DNA from: Stenopsyche tienmushanensis
Lineage: Eukaryota; Arthropoda; Insecta; Trichoptera; Stenopsychidae
Assembly: GCA_008973525.1 (NCBI GenBank)
Contig: WACJ01000116.1
Coordinates: forward strand, 186,001 to 250,000
Reading direction: 5' to 3'
Length of the DNA stretch: 64,000 bases
Under the pieces are notes generated by a model. That model was given only the letters and a program-made list of their open reading frames with translations, was not told where the DNA came from and did not search any database. The translations under genes were made by a program, and so were the position numbers. This document shows positions 46,460-58,879 of this stretch, in pieces (within the stretch, counting starts at the first letter, position 1; each line of letters starts with the position of its first letter).

Positions 46460-48760
46460 TATTTATAAAAAAAAAAAGCTTTATATTATAGTTATAATTT
46501 ATGTCAATAGATGTCTTTAGTAAATTTTGCATAAAGCTGAAAATTAATTTAAATAAATAATATTATTAATTTAATAATTTATTACTAATCAATTAATAAT
46601 CTGAAAAAATCTTTTTTATTAGACATATTAAAATATTTCGATGTAAATATTTTTTTATATTATCAATTTTAATCAAAAATTATATCAACAAAAAAACATG
46701 CCGCTCTATAGTTGAACTGTTTTCTTGCCAAAACAATTCAATTATAAAATAAAAATGATCATATAAGATATTCAATTCATCATCCCATTATTAATGATTG
46801 GGATTCTTAACACGTAGTATTTCCTGGAATAACAAATCTAAAATTGAATAACATCGAATATGCATGTTTTCCTCCAAAAGCTATTTTTGCGTAAGTTCAA
46901 AAACGCCAATATTTAGCATGCAGCGGCCTGAATTCAAAGAGGCTATATGTGTTACGAGCATTCTAGTACAGCCGGTAACCAGAGTGTTTAAATCGATAGA
47001 AGGTATCATTTTATAATAAATGTAAATAACTTGAATAACCGGTGTCCGATTGATCGCATACAATGCATGTGATGTTTCCACATGTGACGTATTTTCTATT
47101 AACATTGCGAACAAGCACATTACTTATAACTGTGGCTTAAAAAATCGTTCTGCATATGAATGTGGAGTCCTTCTTCCTTTTTGGCATTGCACAATGCAAT
47201 TCAGTGATTGTTGGCATTTGTCCCCCGTTTAGTGAAATGGGTCATAGTTTAGCCACATGTCGATTCGCCAAGTCAATAATTCCAATCTCGCAAAAGGATG
47301 GTCATTGACGCCATCGAAGGCCAACTTAAGAATTAATGTTGTAGGAAGATCATATAGAATGTCGTTGAAATTTAAGAATGTCTGCGTGTTTGTTGAGGTT
47401 CGACTGCACGATTGACTTAAAAAATGAAGCGAAACGCACGAAATGTGCATTATTTATATACAGTAAGAAAACGACTATTTGCATTTGTGATTATACAGAT
47501 TTGCTTTGAAAATATTTTTTATGATAAAATAATATTTGGTCCTTTTTTGCGAAATGTTAATTCAGGACCAAATGCAAACTGAAGGTTAGCTTGATGAAAC
47601 CTTTGAGGTCCAATGTCACAGCGTCTCTGACGAACATTGCTTTTTTTCGTGTAATCAATTTACATTATTTGGCAATCTACGTCATTTTTTTCATACGATT
47701 GTATCAGACATTTGATTATTTTTTGTCTTAAAACCATAATAGTTATTAATCTTCAGATTGTAAAAAAAACGAATATATCATAATACATTCAAGACGATTT
47801 ATTCAAGCGATGATTTTTGCAATCAGCAGATCTTGGACGAGTCAATCATCAGTTAATAACATATTGACATTAAAAAGTCTTCGTATTTTGACAAAAATGA
47901 CAACCGTCAAAACACTGTTAACCTTTTGAGGAGTGAGCAAATTTAAAATCGATGAAGTCGTTGATGCCATAATCGCTTTACGCCGATTACTTTCTGCCAT
48001 CTCCTTTTAGCGTAAGATAATCTTCAATTCGAGGCAGAGTCAATTGTACATAGTGGAGGAGGAGATCCCAGGCCCTGGGATAGTACTCCTTTAGGGATTA
48101 AAATTCATAAAAGCCTTAAAATTTAAATTCTAATATAGTCACGATGATTGTCCATAACATAGATTTAACAAACATGAAAGTGTCATACATAAGAATGATA
48201 AATAAAAATTACATTTGGACCTAATAAAATTAACCTCCGCAACAATTATATAATACAATGATCTAGATCTTTGCGCGTATCGCAAAGTGTTCATTATGAC
48301 TAGGAAGAGGCTCTTTAAATCTGGTTCGAAAGCTGTTCGATCATGATCAATAACAAAAAATAGCACCAGCAATAAAAACCAGACTTCAGCAGACCATACA
48401 GCTTAAAAGTGGATCGAAATCATCTTAACATACCCTATCGAAAACCAATTGCCCGTTGTTGAATAAAGGACGAAGAAATTATGAATACAACCTTCGGAGA
48501 TATTTGACATATCATCGCACGATATTATATTGAACGCCAATTGATTTAAATTGTAACTAAATCCTGGACGTAAACACTGAGCAAGGATTGATGAATTATG
48601 CATACATTAGTCATCTCACTTGATTCGTCATTGTTTACTTACGATCCTACAATGTCTGATAATTGCATTGAAGACATGCAGCAGCGTACTTAATTGCATT
48701 AATCATGCAGGCATTCCGATCTATGTATGCATATATACAGTACATATTAATTTTTTCAAA
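46460..48760. other. Intergenic stretch, no gene seen
   Basis: AT-rich without a coding signature or recognised repeat. Confidence 0.4.
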
Positions 48761-48773
48761 GTGTTATATTAAC

Positions 48774-49203
48774 ATTTCCCTACCGGTGATGTATTTACTA
48801 CACCGTAACTCTAATAATGTGAATATAGATATGAAATCTATTAGATACGGAGTTCAGAATTTTTGTATTCCTCCGTAATATAATTGAGAATCACATCAAA
48901 GTATTAGAGTATATTAGTATTAATCTGCAGCGACGGAAATAAATAATTTGTCGAGAAATCGGGAATTTTGCGAGTTTTATTCCGTGCCTCAGCAGAAAGG
49001 AATTTTATCCGCCACATTGATGGTGATATACGAAAATGGGGGCCCACGCGGTCATCAATTCGAACTAGCATTTAAATATCTGATGACGATACCTCCAACG
49101 AGTGTGGAGGCTGAGCGTGCATTTTCAGCAGCAAGTTTCCCGGAATGGTCCAATGCAATCCTGAAATCCCGGGATCGAAATTCTGGCTCGGGATTGGATT
49201 CGT
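48774..49203 (+). mobile_element. TTAA-MITE left end fused to a hAT C-terminal fragment
   Basis: Begins with TTAACATTTCCCTACCGGTG, the MITE family end, and runs through the CTGCAGCGACGG block. From about 49050 it encodes FELAFKYLMTIPPTSVEAER then AFSAASF, the hallmark of the hAT C-terminal dimerisation domain. It then reaches AAATCCCGGGATCGAAATTC and GGCTCGGGATTGGATTC, the right end of the hAT family A element at 50208-51009. It thus shows that the MITE blocks travel within, or were captured by, family A. Confidence 0.75.
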
Positions 49204-49375
49204 ATAAACCGCAAACAATTGATGCCCTCAAAGTCAACATAACGAACGCTATCCAGCAAATTCAACCAGATTTATGCAATAAAGTCATCGAAAATTGGAC
49301 CTACCGAATACGTGCCCCCAAGCAAATCCGCGGCGGACATTTGAACGACGTTATATTCCATGTTTATTTATATTT
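49197..49375 (+). pseudogene. Tc1/mariner-superfamily transposase C-terminal fragment
   Basis: Directly in frame after the hAT fragment comes SYKPQTIDALKVNITNAIQQ, then NKVIENWTYRIRAPKQIRGG and HLNDVIFH. The 'ALK..I..AI..I....C..V..NW..R...C....GGHLNDVIFH' pattern is the C-terminus of a DDE transposase of the Tc1/mariner superfamily that is common in insects. Only this end is present. Confidence 0.65.
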
Positions 49376-50207
49376 TTCCAGGTTTTTCAAGAAACATTTT
49401 TTTATTAATGGGCAGAAATTGACGTTTGTGTAAACCAGAACATAAATACTGGAGCTAAGTCTTAAAGATCACTATGCTTCTTATTGCATTATCTTTTCAG
49501 AATGCTTCAGATCTTCAAGCATGCTTTATTTTTAACGCGAGAGATCAAATGACAATTAACAATTGAAATGAAGCATCTGCTTGATCTTAAGGGGTCATCT
49601 CGCTTTGACGATTTTCTTCACAGTGAATATACAGTGTAGCGAAATGAATATTTTGGCATTTATTATGGCACTTTTACATAATAATAAAAATGTTGGATGT
49701 TTGTTGGAAATTTTTGGAAAAACACACTTTTTTTTAGGATATTTCTTAATGCGAAACTTAAGATAAAATAAATATTTTGACCTGATTTTGCGAACTGCCA
49801 TAGCCATACATATGTAAAATAAGTTCACAAAATTTCAGATCAATCGGCGACTTGGTTTTCTGAAATTCTTTCAACGCCACGTGCAAAAATGTCGTTTTGA
49901 GAAAAACGCGTTTAAAGTTTTAAATACTTAAAAATGTCAAAAAGGAAAACATTAGGTAATTCTTCAGTTATCTTAACCTTGTATTTTTTAACTGATCTGG
50001 AGTCTCTGCGAGCTGTTCTAGCTTTTTTAGAAGATTCGAAGCCTCGGCGGTCGGTAAGGCATATAAGACATCTGAACCAATTGTGATCCACCTAAAGACT
50101 ATTATTCTTAAAATAGGTTCAAATCCTTCGTTAAAAACGAAAGCTGCACTATGTGTCGAAATTTTCAGCATTTTTTGCCACGAAAAATATGTTTCGGTAC
50201 TATAGAC

Positions 50208-51009
50208 TAGGGAATCCCGGGATTAGAAAACGTAATCCCGTAAAATTCGGGATTAAAATTTTTATCTAACAGAAATCATACACCTCACCAACACGATGAA
50301 GGCTACTGAATCGAGACATTCCCGCCGATATCTGGACGCTTGGAAACAATGGCGTAACCACTAATTGGCGAGTTTAGGCGACGCCTAGGGGCAGTAACTG
50401 TCTAATCTATGTATGCATATATACGGTACATATTAGTTTTTTCAAATTTTTATATTAACCTTTCCCTACCGGTGATGTATTTACTACACCTCGACTCTAA
50501 TAATGAGAATATCGATATGAAATTTAATAGATACGGGATTCAGAATTTTTGTATTCCTCCGTAATATAATTACGAACCACATCAAAGTATTATAGTATGT
50601 AAGTATTAATCTGCAGCGACGGAAATAAATAATTTGTCGGGAAATCGGGAATTTTGCGAGTTTTAGTCCGTGTCTCAGCAGAAAGGAATTTTATCAGTCA
50701 CATTGATGGTTTTATACGAAAATGGGGGCTCACGCGGTCATCAACTCGAACTAGCATTTAAATATCTGATGACGATACATTTATCTATTTTTAAATTGTA
50801 TTTTTATCTTTTCTTAAATAAATAAAATTCTTTGGCCTTTGAGTTATTTTTTATATTGAACAAATGGACTTATTAGTAATTTTTGATCAAATTTATCAAT
50901 GTAATTTCTTAAAATATTGAAAATCCCAATCCCGGGATCCCGTGACTGATCCCGGGACTGTCTAATGAAATCCCGGGATCGAAATTTTGGCTCGGGATTG
51001 GATTCCCTG
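50208..51009 (+). mobile_element. hAT-type element with 8-bp target duplication (family A)
   Basis: The left end is TAGGGAATCCCGGGATTAG and the right end is its inverse GGATTGGATTCCCTG. Flanks CTATAGAC (50200-50207) and CTAGAGAC (51010-51017) match at 7 of 8 positions. Inside is a TTAA-MITE copy starting at 50456 (TTAACCTTTCCCTACCGGTG), which stops abruptly at ACGATAC near 50778 within the hAT dimerisation coding segment. Sub-terminal CCCGGGAT motifs are repeated. It has no coding capacity and is about 800 bp, so is non-autonomous. Confidence 0.82.
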
Positions 51010-51017
51010 CTAGAGAC

Positions 51018-52510
51018 CATACGAACGCGTTGAAACTTTCATTATTATTTTTGGTATTCGAACCAAGGCATCTTTGCAGTAAATCATCAGACGATAATTC
51101 TTCATAAATGGGTCTTAAGATTTGCTAAAATTTTTCTTCGAAAGCGAGAGGATGCTTGTTCAAATATAACGATCTTGTAGTTGCATGTTTCTGCCATTCG
51201 CACTAAGAATCTGCGCCTTCCGGATAGTGTGATTGCTGAGGAGCTTCATCAGTCAAAATTTTATGACAGTATATGGTTCAAATAGTATTTTTCTATTGAA
51301 TGAAGATGTCAGCGGATAACTAAGCTATAATTATTAGATACATTTTTTATCAATTTGTTAGTTAGCTGTTCGATTTTGAAGCCACTTCATACAGAGCTCT
51401 TTTTTGTGCCCTTACTATCCACTTGCTTATCCTCCTTTTTTAAATCTGTGTGTGACTTAATTTTCTCCCTTACTAGAACAAAGATAAGAAAGGTCCCCAA
51501 CAGGAACTTTTGGCCTGCAAACAAAAGCAGGTATAGGGGCAAGCCTGCGACCGCAGCAGTCTCAGAGTCGTTGGGGCGCAATCTGGACGGAGTGATTACT
51601 TCGAGAGCATTTCGCGAATTAGTTGTAAAGCATTGAAATAATCCGAATTTCAATGCATGTTTTGAGAAGCTATATTAAAATGTTTCAATATTTTTTTAAA
51701 TATTATATCATAGAAACTGTAACACTTTCGTAATGTCTAATTTCTTGATAGTACATATTATAGAAACAAGGCCATCGAGCGGAAATGACCCAACATTCGA
51801 TGCAAAAACTTGCCTCCCGGCAACCCAAGATGAGGCTGCGTCCTGAATGCGCCTTTGTATTCCGGACGTTCTGCATGAGCTTAAAAATGGAACGATGCAA
51901 TTTTCATCAGATTTGAGAGTAAAATGCTAACGGAAGCGTCTGGCTTGCAAATATTTGCAAATGCATGATGCAATTGCATACATTACAAATCCTCAAGCGC
52001 ACGGGGAATTAAATGTTTAATTTTAGCTTTGCTGATTGTACGTATGTAAACATGAGATGCATTCGTTGCACTATGGATGTAGATTGTGCACGTCATTAGG
52101 CGAATTCAAATCATTAACAAACTGTGAAAAAATATTAATGTTCAACCGCCGATTATCACGTTCTGGTGCATTAAATTACTTTGATTCAAAATTTAAACGA
52201 ATATTTCTCGGCGCTTATTCGGCAATGGAATATACTAACTGAATATCATCCATTTTTTTGAAAATTACAAAAGTAGCGCCACCAACTATATGTCATCGTA
52301 CAAACTTATTGAGTGATCTGTTTTGCATGCAAATTGAAGCCGAAATAAATGACAGAATGTTCGAACAATTATAAATCAGCATTGTTAGCTTTTTATGGGA
52401 TAATTTATATATATTGTAGTATAAATTAGAAAGTACATACGTTAGTTGTGATGTAAATATCCTGATAGTTAATAATATCAGGATATTTACAGATAAACGC
52501 TATTTTCAAT
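51018..52510. other. Intergenic stretch, no gene seen
   Basis: A pair of opposite-strand frames at 51355-51653 exists but neither has a recognised domain. Around 52450-52490 there is a local inverted repeat (AAATATCCTGATA / TATCAGGATATTT). Confidence 0.4.
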
Positions 52511-52587
52511 CAAGATTTTGGATTACACCAGACCGGCGGTAATCCGGCCCCAGTCTAATCCGGCGCCCCCTGTAGTCCGACATCCCA

Positions 52588-52935
52588 ATCAGGGCCGTAA
52601 CAAGGCCATGGCAAAGCAAGCGCCCGCCACGGGCGCAACTAGACTCGGGGCGCTCAACGTAGAATATCGACCCGGTCGAGAGATGCACATGGTTTTTATT
52701 TTATTCAACAATTCTACTTTACATGAACCAAGACTGATTAACTCTCAAGTTATCTAGTCTGTCTTTTATTCGTTATCGTTATGTTCAAGTGTGGCATCCA
52801 ATCGCGAGGCGCTTATTCGTCATATCAGCGGTCCAAAAAGCGGACCGATTGAGCATATAAACCTTATGGCCACTCCGTCTTTTTTTAGAGCCTTTTGCGA
52901 TATTTTCTATAATCTATACGATCACGAAAGCAATG
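52588..52935 (-). mobile_element. hAT family B copy, left part only
   Basis: Begins CAGGGCCGTAACAAGG, runs through CGCCCGCCACGGGCGCAA, and continues to GCGGTCCAAAAAGCGGACCG, matching the elements at 17292 and 58024. It stops at about 52935, close to where a mariner end begins at 52993, so the right part has been lost. A Tigger-like end (CGGCGGTAATCCGGCCCCAG) lies just to the left at 52534-52553. Confidence 0.75.
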
Positions 52936-52992
52936 TAGCATCTAGACACTTTCAATCATAGTATTTTTTTACAGCAGTAACCACCGTCTGTA

Positions 52993-53690
52993 CGTTAGGT
53001 CGGGTACTTTTGGGACTATCTTTGTATATTATTTTAAACATATTTTAAAGTTAGAAATTCCACGAACATCCGTCCATATTCATTTGATAAAATTGGGCTA
53101 CATCAATCGTTCAGATGTGTGGCTTCCTCATGACTCAAATAAACTTCAGCGTATTTCAACATGCGATCTTCTTCTCCAACGACACAATAGCCAACCTTTT
53201 TTGAAGAGACTCGTCACTGGAGATGAAAATTGGATACTCTGTGAGAATATCTAATGTAAACGATCTTGGACCAAGGGTACAGAGGCTGTAACTGTAGCTA
53301 CACCTGGCCTACATCCTAAAAATGTTTTGCTATGCATTTGGGTGGGACTGGAAGGGGATAGTTTATTATGAGCTACTTCAGCAAGGTGAAACGATCAATT
53401 CAACAAAATATTGTTTCCAACTAGACAATCTAAAGGATGCAATTGCCAGAAAACAGCCAGAATTAGCGAACAGACGAGGCGTTGTTTTTCATCACGATAA
53501 CGCCAGGCCTCATGTGTCTTTACTCGTCAGAAATAAATTATTATCATTTGACTGGGATGTTTTACCTCATCCTCCATACTCTCCGGACATTGCCCCTTCA
53601 GATTATTATTTATTTCTTTCATTGAAAAATTCTTTACGTTCGCGTATTTTTTTGCCTGTGAGCCATTGAAACATGATTTTCGGAGACCCC
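52993..53690 (+). mobile_element. Mariner transposase remnant
   Basis: The left end CGTTAGGTCGGGTACTTTTG follows TA at 52991-52992. Downstream the plus strand encodes, over two frames, LVTGDENWILCENI (first catalytic aspartate), HHDNARPHVS (second aspartate) and HPPYSPDIAPSDYYLFLSL (third aspartate of the DD34D triad). All three catalytic blocks are present but a stop and frameshifts separate them. The coding region ends at about 53669. The matching right end may be displaced to 59225-59257. Confidence 0.85.
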
Positions 53691-53751
53691 TCTTAAAAAA
53701 AGCATCCTCGCGGTGGACACAATAACTCATTATATCTTTATACGAAATCAA

Positions 53752-55070
53752 AAATCTAAATATTTTCTATCAGTAGATGAGTACAGCTCGTGATTTAAAA
53801 AGGAATTTAAAGAAAAATAATAAAATTTGAATTTTAGGCACAGTTATATGCAAAAATATACAATTTTCGGTAAAATTTACACCATTTTTTGTAAAATAAA
53901 ATTCGTCAATAAATTATTCAATCACTAGTCAATTTTATCTAGAAGAAGTATGCAATATTTCAATAAGATGGATGCATTAATTTTTGATTCAAAAATAGAG
54001 TTTTGAAAGAAAAAAGTGATTAAAATGCGACGCTCCTTGTCGATCGAACCTAATTACTTGAATTTCCAAAGGCTCTATCTCCTAGAGTTTTACTTTTATT
54101 GACTTAAAATTTTAGTAATATATCCTTAATATGTTGGACTATTTATTTATTTATTTTTTTAATCAAAAAAGCCCTTAAATGTACCAGCATCTGCATTTGG
54201 CGAAGTTTATCATTCGGGCGTTGAATAAATATAGCATATCTTTTGTAAGAGTTTCGTACTAATTTGACTATTTGTTAAAGTCCCAAGACCTTCCCATAAG
54301 CCTATTTGATTTATAAGAGATCTAAGGTCGCATTATAATTAACACGTTGCCGTCAAGTGTTGCCGCATGTGATGGCATTTGGAACTTTTACCAGCAAATC
54401 AACAAAATTTCGCTTGTATTGTACAAATGATCTTATATCAAAACAACGATACAATCATTAGCTTATGACAAACAGAATTAGCATTCTATAAATATTTCCA
54501 TCGCTGGAAAATATGTTTTTCCGCCATAAACAAGCGTGGGTGCTAATGTTGAAGATCAATATAAAATTACTTTATGACTATAGGCATGTTCCACGTGGAA
54601 CACTGATTTTTATATTATACCCATACACTCGAATTAATAATCACATAATATGATATTTTTCTTCTTGTATTTACATAATTGTTAATTAAACAAGTTGTGG
54701 CTCACAAAAGCTCATTCTTCGCCAATCAAAAGCCATTTTTCCTTAGGTAATCGAGCCTCATTCCATTAAAGGTTGTGCAAAAGCTTGATGGGATTGTTTA
54801 AAAAATTATTCTGATTAAATTCAAGTAACGCAATATGACAAGATATTATTTTTACAGTTTGGTCAAAGATTTTCACGTCCTGCTTCAAAAACATGAGCAA
54901 AAAGTATCAAAGAAAATCCTTACTCTTTCATGATTACTGAATATTTTCTGCGTACATATATTTTACGTATCATTCAATATTTATTTGTTATATCATATTT
55001 GTAAATTAATTAATCTGGCATGTGTTCTTCTTGAATAATTTCATGATAATCCTTTTACACATGCATTTTC
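53752..55070. other. Intergenic stretch, no gene seen; contains a 16-bp perfect palindrome
   Basis: No coding frame recognised. TGTTCCACGTGGAACA at 54587-54602 is a perfect palindrome around a CACGTG E-box. Confidence 0.4.
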
Positions 55071-55074
55071 GTTA

Positions 55075-55568
55075 GGACGTATATATACGTCCCGCCCACC
55101 TGGCGTGAGTTCATATTATTAATTTTCAATAAAATATATATTTTTTTTATTTTTTAGATACATAAATATATAGAGAAGTTAACAAATACAAAATAATAAA
55201 CAAAAGCACATAAATAAAATGGAAACAGAGTTGTTTCCTTTCAATTGTTCTTCAATATTTTTCAATTAAGCGTGAGGGTTTAGATGCAATGCTGTTTTTT
55301 GCCCTTCCATTTTAAAACTATAAGTTTGCCTTTGAATCTTACCTTATGCTAATAATCACCGTTTACTAAATACACGCCGAAGTGCAACCAATTTGCTATC
55401 TTAAATTCATGTCAAAACATGTATCGACAACTCACCCATTCGTTAAACAACAAAAAATCCCGCATGCTTTAGGACTCAACATATACTTCGAGGACGTATA
55501 TATACGTCATAACCAATTTCGATGCAGTTTACGTTGGACGTATATATGCATCCCGCACACTTGACAGG
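55075..55568. mobile_element. piggyBac-like terminal sequences with palindromic GACGTATATATACGTC motifs
   Basis: GGACGTATATATACGTCC (55075-55092) is a perfect 18-base palindrome, and GACGTATATATACGTC recurs at 55493-55508. A third, degenerate copy at 55537-55553 is followed by GCACACTTGACAGG and then TTAA (55569-55572), the typical piggyBac insertion site. The first and third copies are both followed by CCCGC(C/A)CAC, so they are two ends in the same orientation rather than the two ends of one element. No transposase frame is seen. Confidence 0.6.
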
Positions 55569-55860
55569 TTAATACTGGCTAAATCAAGGATATTGAAAAC
55601 AACCTGCAATTGCCATTTACATATAGGATTTAGATTTGAATCGAAGGAATTTTAAAATTTACATCAAAGTGTTCCTTATCATTGAAATCAGATCCCCATT
55701 TATGATTCCAAAGATATGAAATATCTAAATCTGGGTTGATAAGCACAATATATATTTGTTTTTTTCTACATTTCACTTTTCACACAATGGAAATTATTAG
55801 CTGAAATATTAGGCTATGTTTGTGTAATATATAAAAAGTGCACTGGTTGCTTTATGCTAC

Positions 55861-55960
55861 GTATAGACATACTAGAGGCGATGCGGCGCATGCGCGTAAC
55901 CTGTATGTGTGTATGCAACGGAGAGAGTAGAAACGATTCTCCCTGTTTTTCCGACTGTTC
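55861..55960. promoter_or_regulatory. CpG-rich patch with NRF1-like core
   Basis: The palindromic core GCGCATGCGC at 55886-55895 lies in a short GC- and CpG-rich patch (GGCGATGCGGCGC...). It resembles the promoter island at 5395-5740 but no gene with coding support lies on either side, so it may be a relic or an unrecognised start site. Confidence 0.3.
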
Positions 55961-57759
55961 AGCTCAATTTTCCGTTTCCAAAAATTAAACATGATGAATT
56001 GGATGGTTTTAAAAATGTGGCAACTAACTACAAATTCTGCATACAGGCACATTATATTAATAGAAAACATATTTTTGAAGAATCATATACAGGATAATTC
56101 AATAAGAACGCTCAATATTTGTTAGGTTGTAACGACCATGATGTTTAAGTAATATCAATCAATTTGATTGTGAATTATTTCATAATGTATGGCAAATTGT
56201 CATGTAAATTTATAGCGTTGAATAACGTATGCAAATTATCAAATTTTATTTTCAAAGTCATAAAATCATTTCCAAAATCGAGAATCGTTTCGCCAAAAAT
56301 TCATCTTTAGGGACGAGACCCAATTTTGGATGCATGGATGTATGATCAAGCAAACTTGTCAGATTTGGGACGATACCAATCCACATGAGATATAATAACA
56401 CCAAATGCATCCCAAGAAAGTCACTGTTTAGTGCGGATTTTGCTTTTTCCAAAACGAAACTGGCATTGCCACATTGATAATAAGCAACTTTTTGTGGCCT
56501 AAACTGTATGATATGGATACCGAGGATTAGGATATCTAGATATCTTCTATCTAAGACTACGATATCTAAGATCTTGTACAAGTATGTCATGATTGAATTA
56601 AAAATATTTAGGCAATGATGGTATGCAAACCTTGTTTTTTGAGTTAAAATCTTATATTGTAGCTGACATTTAAGGAGTTGCCACAACACCTTACCTAATA
56701 AAAATTTCGCTTAATGACGCACACAAACGAATCCTTATTAGATCAAAGTAAATTGAAAAATGGTTGACTTTCATATTTTCCCCTTAATAAATACCTTCCA
56801 CTCCTGAACATTAAAAGAAGTCGAATTTTTCCCAACAAATGCTTTGTTTAACGTCGGTCGTAAACACGTTGTATAACGTTATTTAATTGCAAATAATGAA
56901 CATTGCCCTTTTCCATCGCGAAATTCATAACAAAAGGCGGCCAATAAACAACACATAACAGCTCAGAATGCGCATAACATTTTATCACTTGAGTGGCTTC
57001 ATGAACGTTTCGAAAAATGTGGTTGTTTAATGTAGTATAAAGTGTCGCGATAAAATTCAAAACGTCCTCCACTGGCTTTATATGAAGCACGGCGCAAGAT
57101 GCATAAATATTGCAGCGGCAATAAATTTGCATTTTTACAATTCATATCAGCGTTTTGCCATTTCAATGTCAAGGAAGGGCAAAACATGTTAGATAAAGTT
57201 AATTCTAAAGTTTTATCGTTGATTTATACTGATAAACTAACAATTCATACATGCTTTATGGCTTCCGTCTTTGCTAGATGTAAATTTGTTACGAGACAAT
57301 TGAGAAAAGTGCAATTCAGATTAATCGGCTGATTTTAAGCATCGTTCATCGACATGACTAGAGCCTATCACCATGAATGGCATCGTCTTCCATAGTCTGC
57401 AAATATGCTGAACGAACATGAATATTTACGTACAAAAAATCTAGATTGGATTTAACAGCTTTGGGCAATGCATTTTCATGTAAATTATCATTCTATTTGA
57501 AAATTAATATCAAAATAATATTAGTCGATTCAAATACACCATATAAAATATCATTTATCTCTATAAAAATTGTCTGCATTCAAACTAGAGATTCTGATTT
57601 CTAGATGATTTTCATTTCTTGAGAAATGAGAATTCTCGTTTTTATTTCTCAAATTTATCGATAATTCTTAAGAAATTTTCATTAACAAAAAAATATACGT
57701 TACATAGTAAAGTATTGCATATAAATATTTTATATTTTAGTATATAATTGAAACAAAAC
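55961..57759. other. Intergenic stretch, no gene seen
   Basis: Frames such as 56258-56689 (minus) have no domain, and their residue composition is that expected of AT-rich non-coding DNA. Confidence 0.4.
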
Positions 57760-57764
57760 AACAA

Positions 57765-57840
57765 GGGCGCAACTGGACTTGGGGCGCAAAACACAGAATA
57801 CCGACCCAATCGAGAGTTGTACATGGTTTTTGTTTGTTAT
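57765..57840 (-). mobile_element. hAT family B internal fragment
   Basis: AGGGCGCAACTGGACTTGGG and GAATACCGACCCAATCGAGA match the sub-terminal region of the element at 17292. Only about 75 bases are kept. Confidence 0.7.
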
Positions 57841-58023
57841 GAACCCAGCCTTTTGTGATAATCGAAATAAGATAATTAAAATGCTTTTTTCGGATGTTAG
57901 AATACCTTTTTTTAAATTTCAATGAATGTGAATTTTATCTGATTCTAGATGAATTCTTCTCATGATGTTCCTAAGTGCTTCGGTAATCGTTGCTTCTTTA
58001 TTAATCTGATCATTTTCAGCAGG

Positions 58024-58870
58024 GGCGTGAATAAATAACAAGGGGGTGGTAAAGCAAGCGCCCGCTACGGACGCAAATGAGCTTGGGGCGCAAAACACAG
58101 AATACCGACCCAGTTGAGAGTTGTACATGATTTTTATTTTACTTGACCATTCAATTTTGCATTAATCTTTATATATATATACTAATATATAATTTTTATA
58201 ATATATACTAAGTTGTCTTATCCCTCTTTTCTTCGTAAAAATAACAATATTTTCGACCGATTGTAAAATTTAAACAACCCATCCGATCAGTCTTCTTCGG
58301 ATAACTTCGTTTTGTAATGAGTTCGTAGTCGTTCTGTAGACATGTTCAAGTATGGCGTCCGATTGCGAGGCATTCATTTGTCATGTCTGCGGTCCGAAAA
58401 GCGGACCGGTTGGATACACAGACTTTGTGGCATTTTCTATGATCTGTGCGATCACAGAAGCTTCCTCAGAGGCTAATTTATATAGGTGGCTCATGCCAAA
58501 TGCGTTTCCCCTACGTTCAGAGCACAAGTGGTCACTCAAAGTTGAGAATGAGCCTATCCTTGCGAATATGAATATTAAATTTAGGTCTTGTACCTTGCTG
58601 TGCACTTTTGTTAACCGAGCTAGCATGCTCCTGAATAGCGGGATCAATAAACAGCTCGGGTCAGTGGAGGATCCCCATAGTTCCTTTGTCTCATATGTGA
58701 AGTGATGGACCTAAATTTTATCCTGATAAAATTTAGGTAAAATTTAATTGGTGTAAAAACTCGGCCTTATTGTGGATTGACACTGTTTTTGTTCTATTGT
58801 AAGCAAACGCGGCACCCATCTAGCGCATAGCTTTCTCATGTTCAAATTTTCAAAGCATTTTTTGAAAAGC
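58024..58870 (-). mobile_element. hAT family B copy with disrupted ends
   Basis: Begins with GGGGCGTGAATAAATAACAAG, close to the family end, and shows CGCCCGCTACGGACGCAAAT, then ATACCGACCCAGTTGAGAGT. Later, around 58800, GCAAACGCGGCACCCATCTA mirrors 17880-17900. On the minus strand 58381-58647 is open and ends with YPTGPLFGPQT, the conserved frame of this family. An internal block (58450-58740) is absent from the copy at 17292, so this copy is closer to the parental length in the middle. Confidence 0.75.
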
Positions 58871-58879
58871 TTATCATGT

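Noticed and set aside
56258..56689. 143-codon minus-strand frame
   Set aside because: No domain, signal peptide or splice context; composition is that of AT-rich non-coding DNA.
58352..58705. 117-codon plus-strand frame
   Set aside because: The conserved frame of this repeat is on the minus strand (YPTGPLF motif), so this is its shadow.
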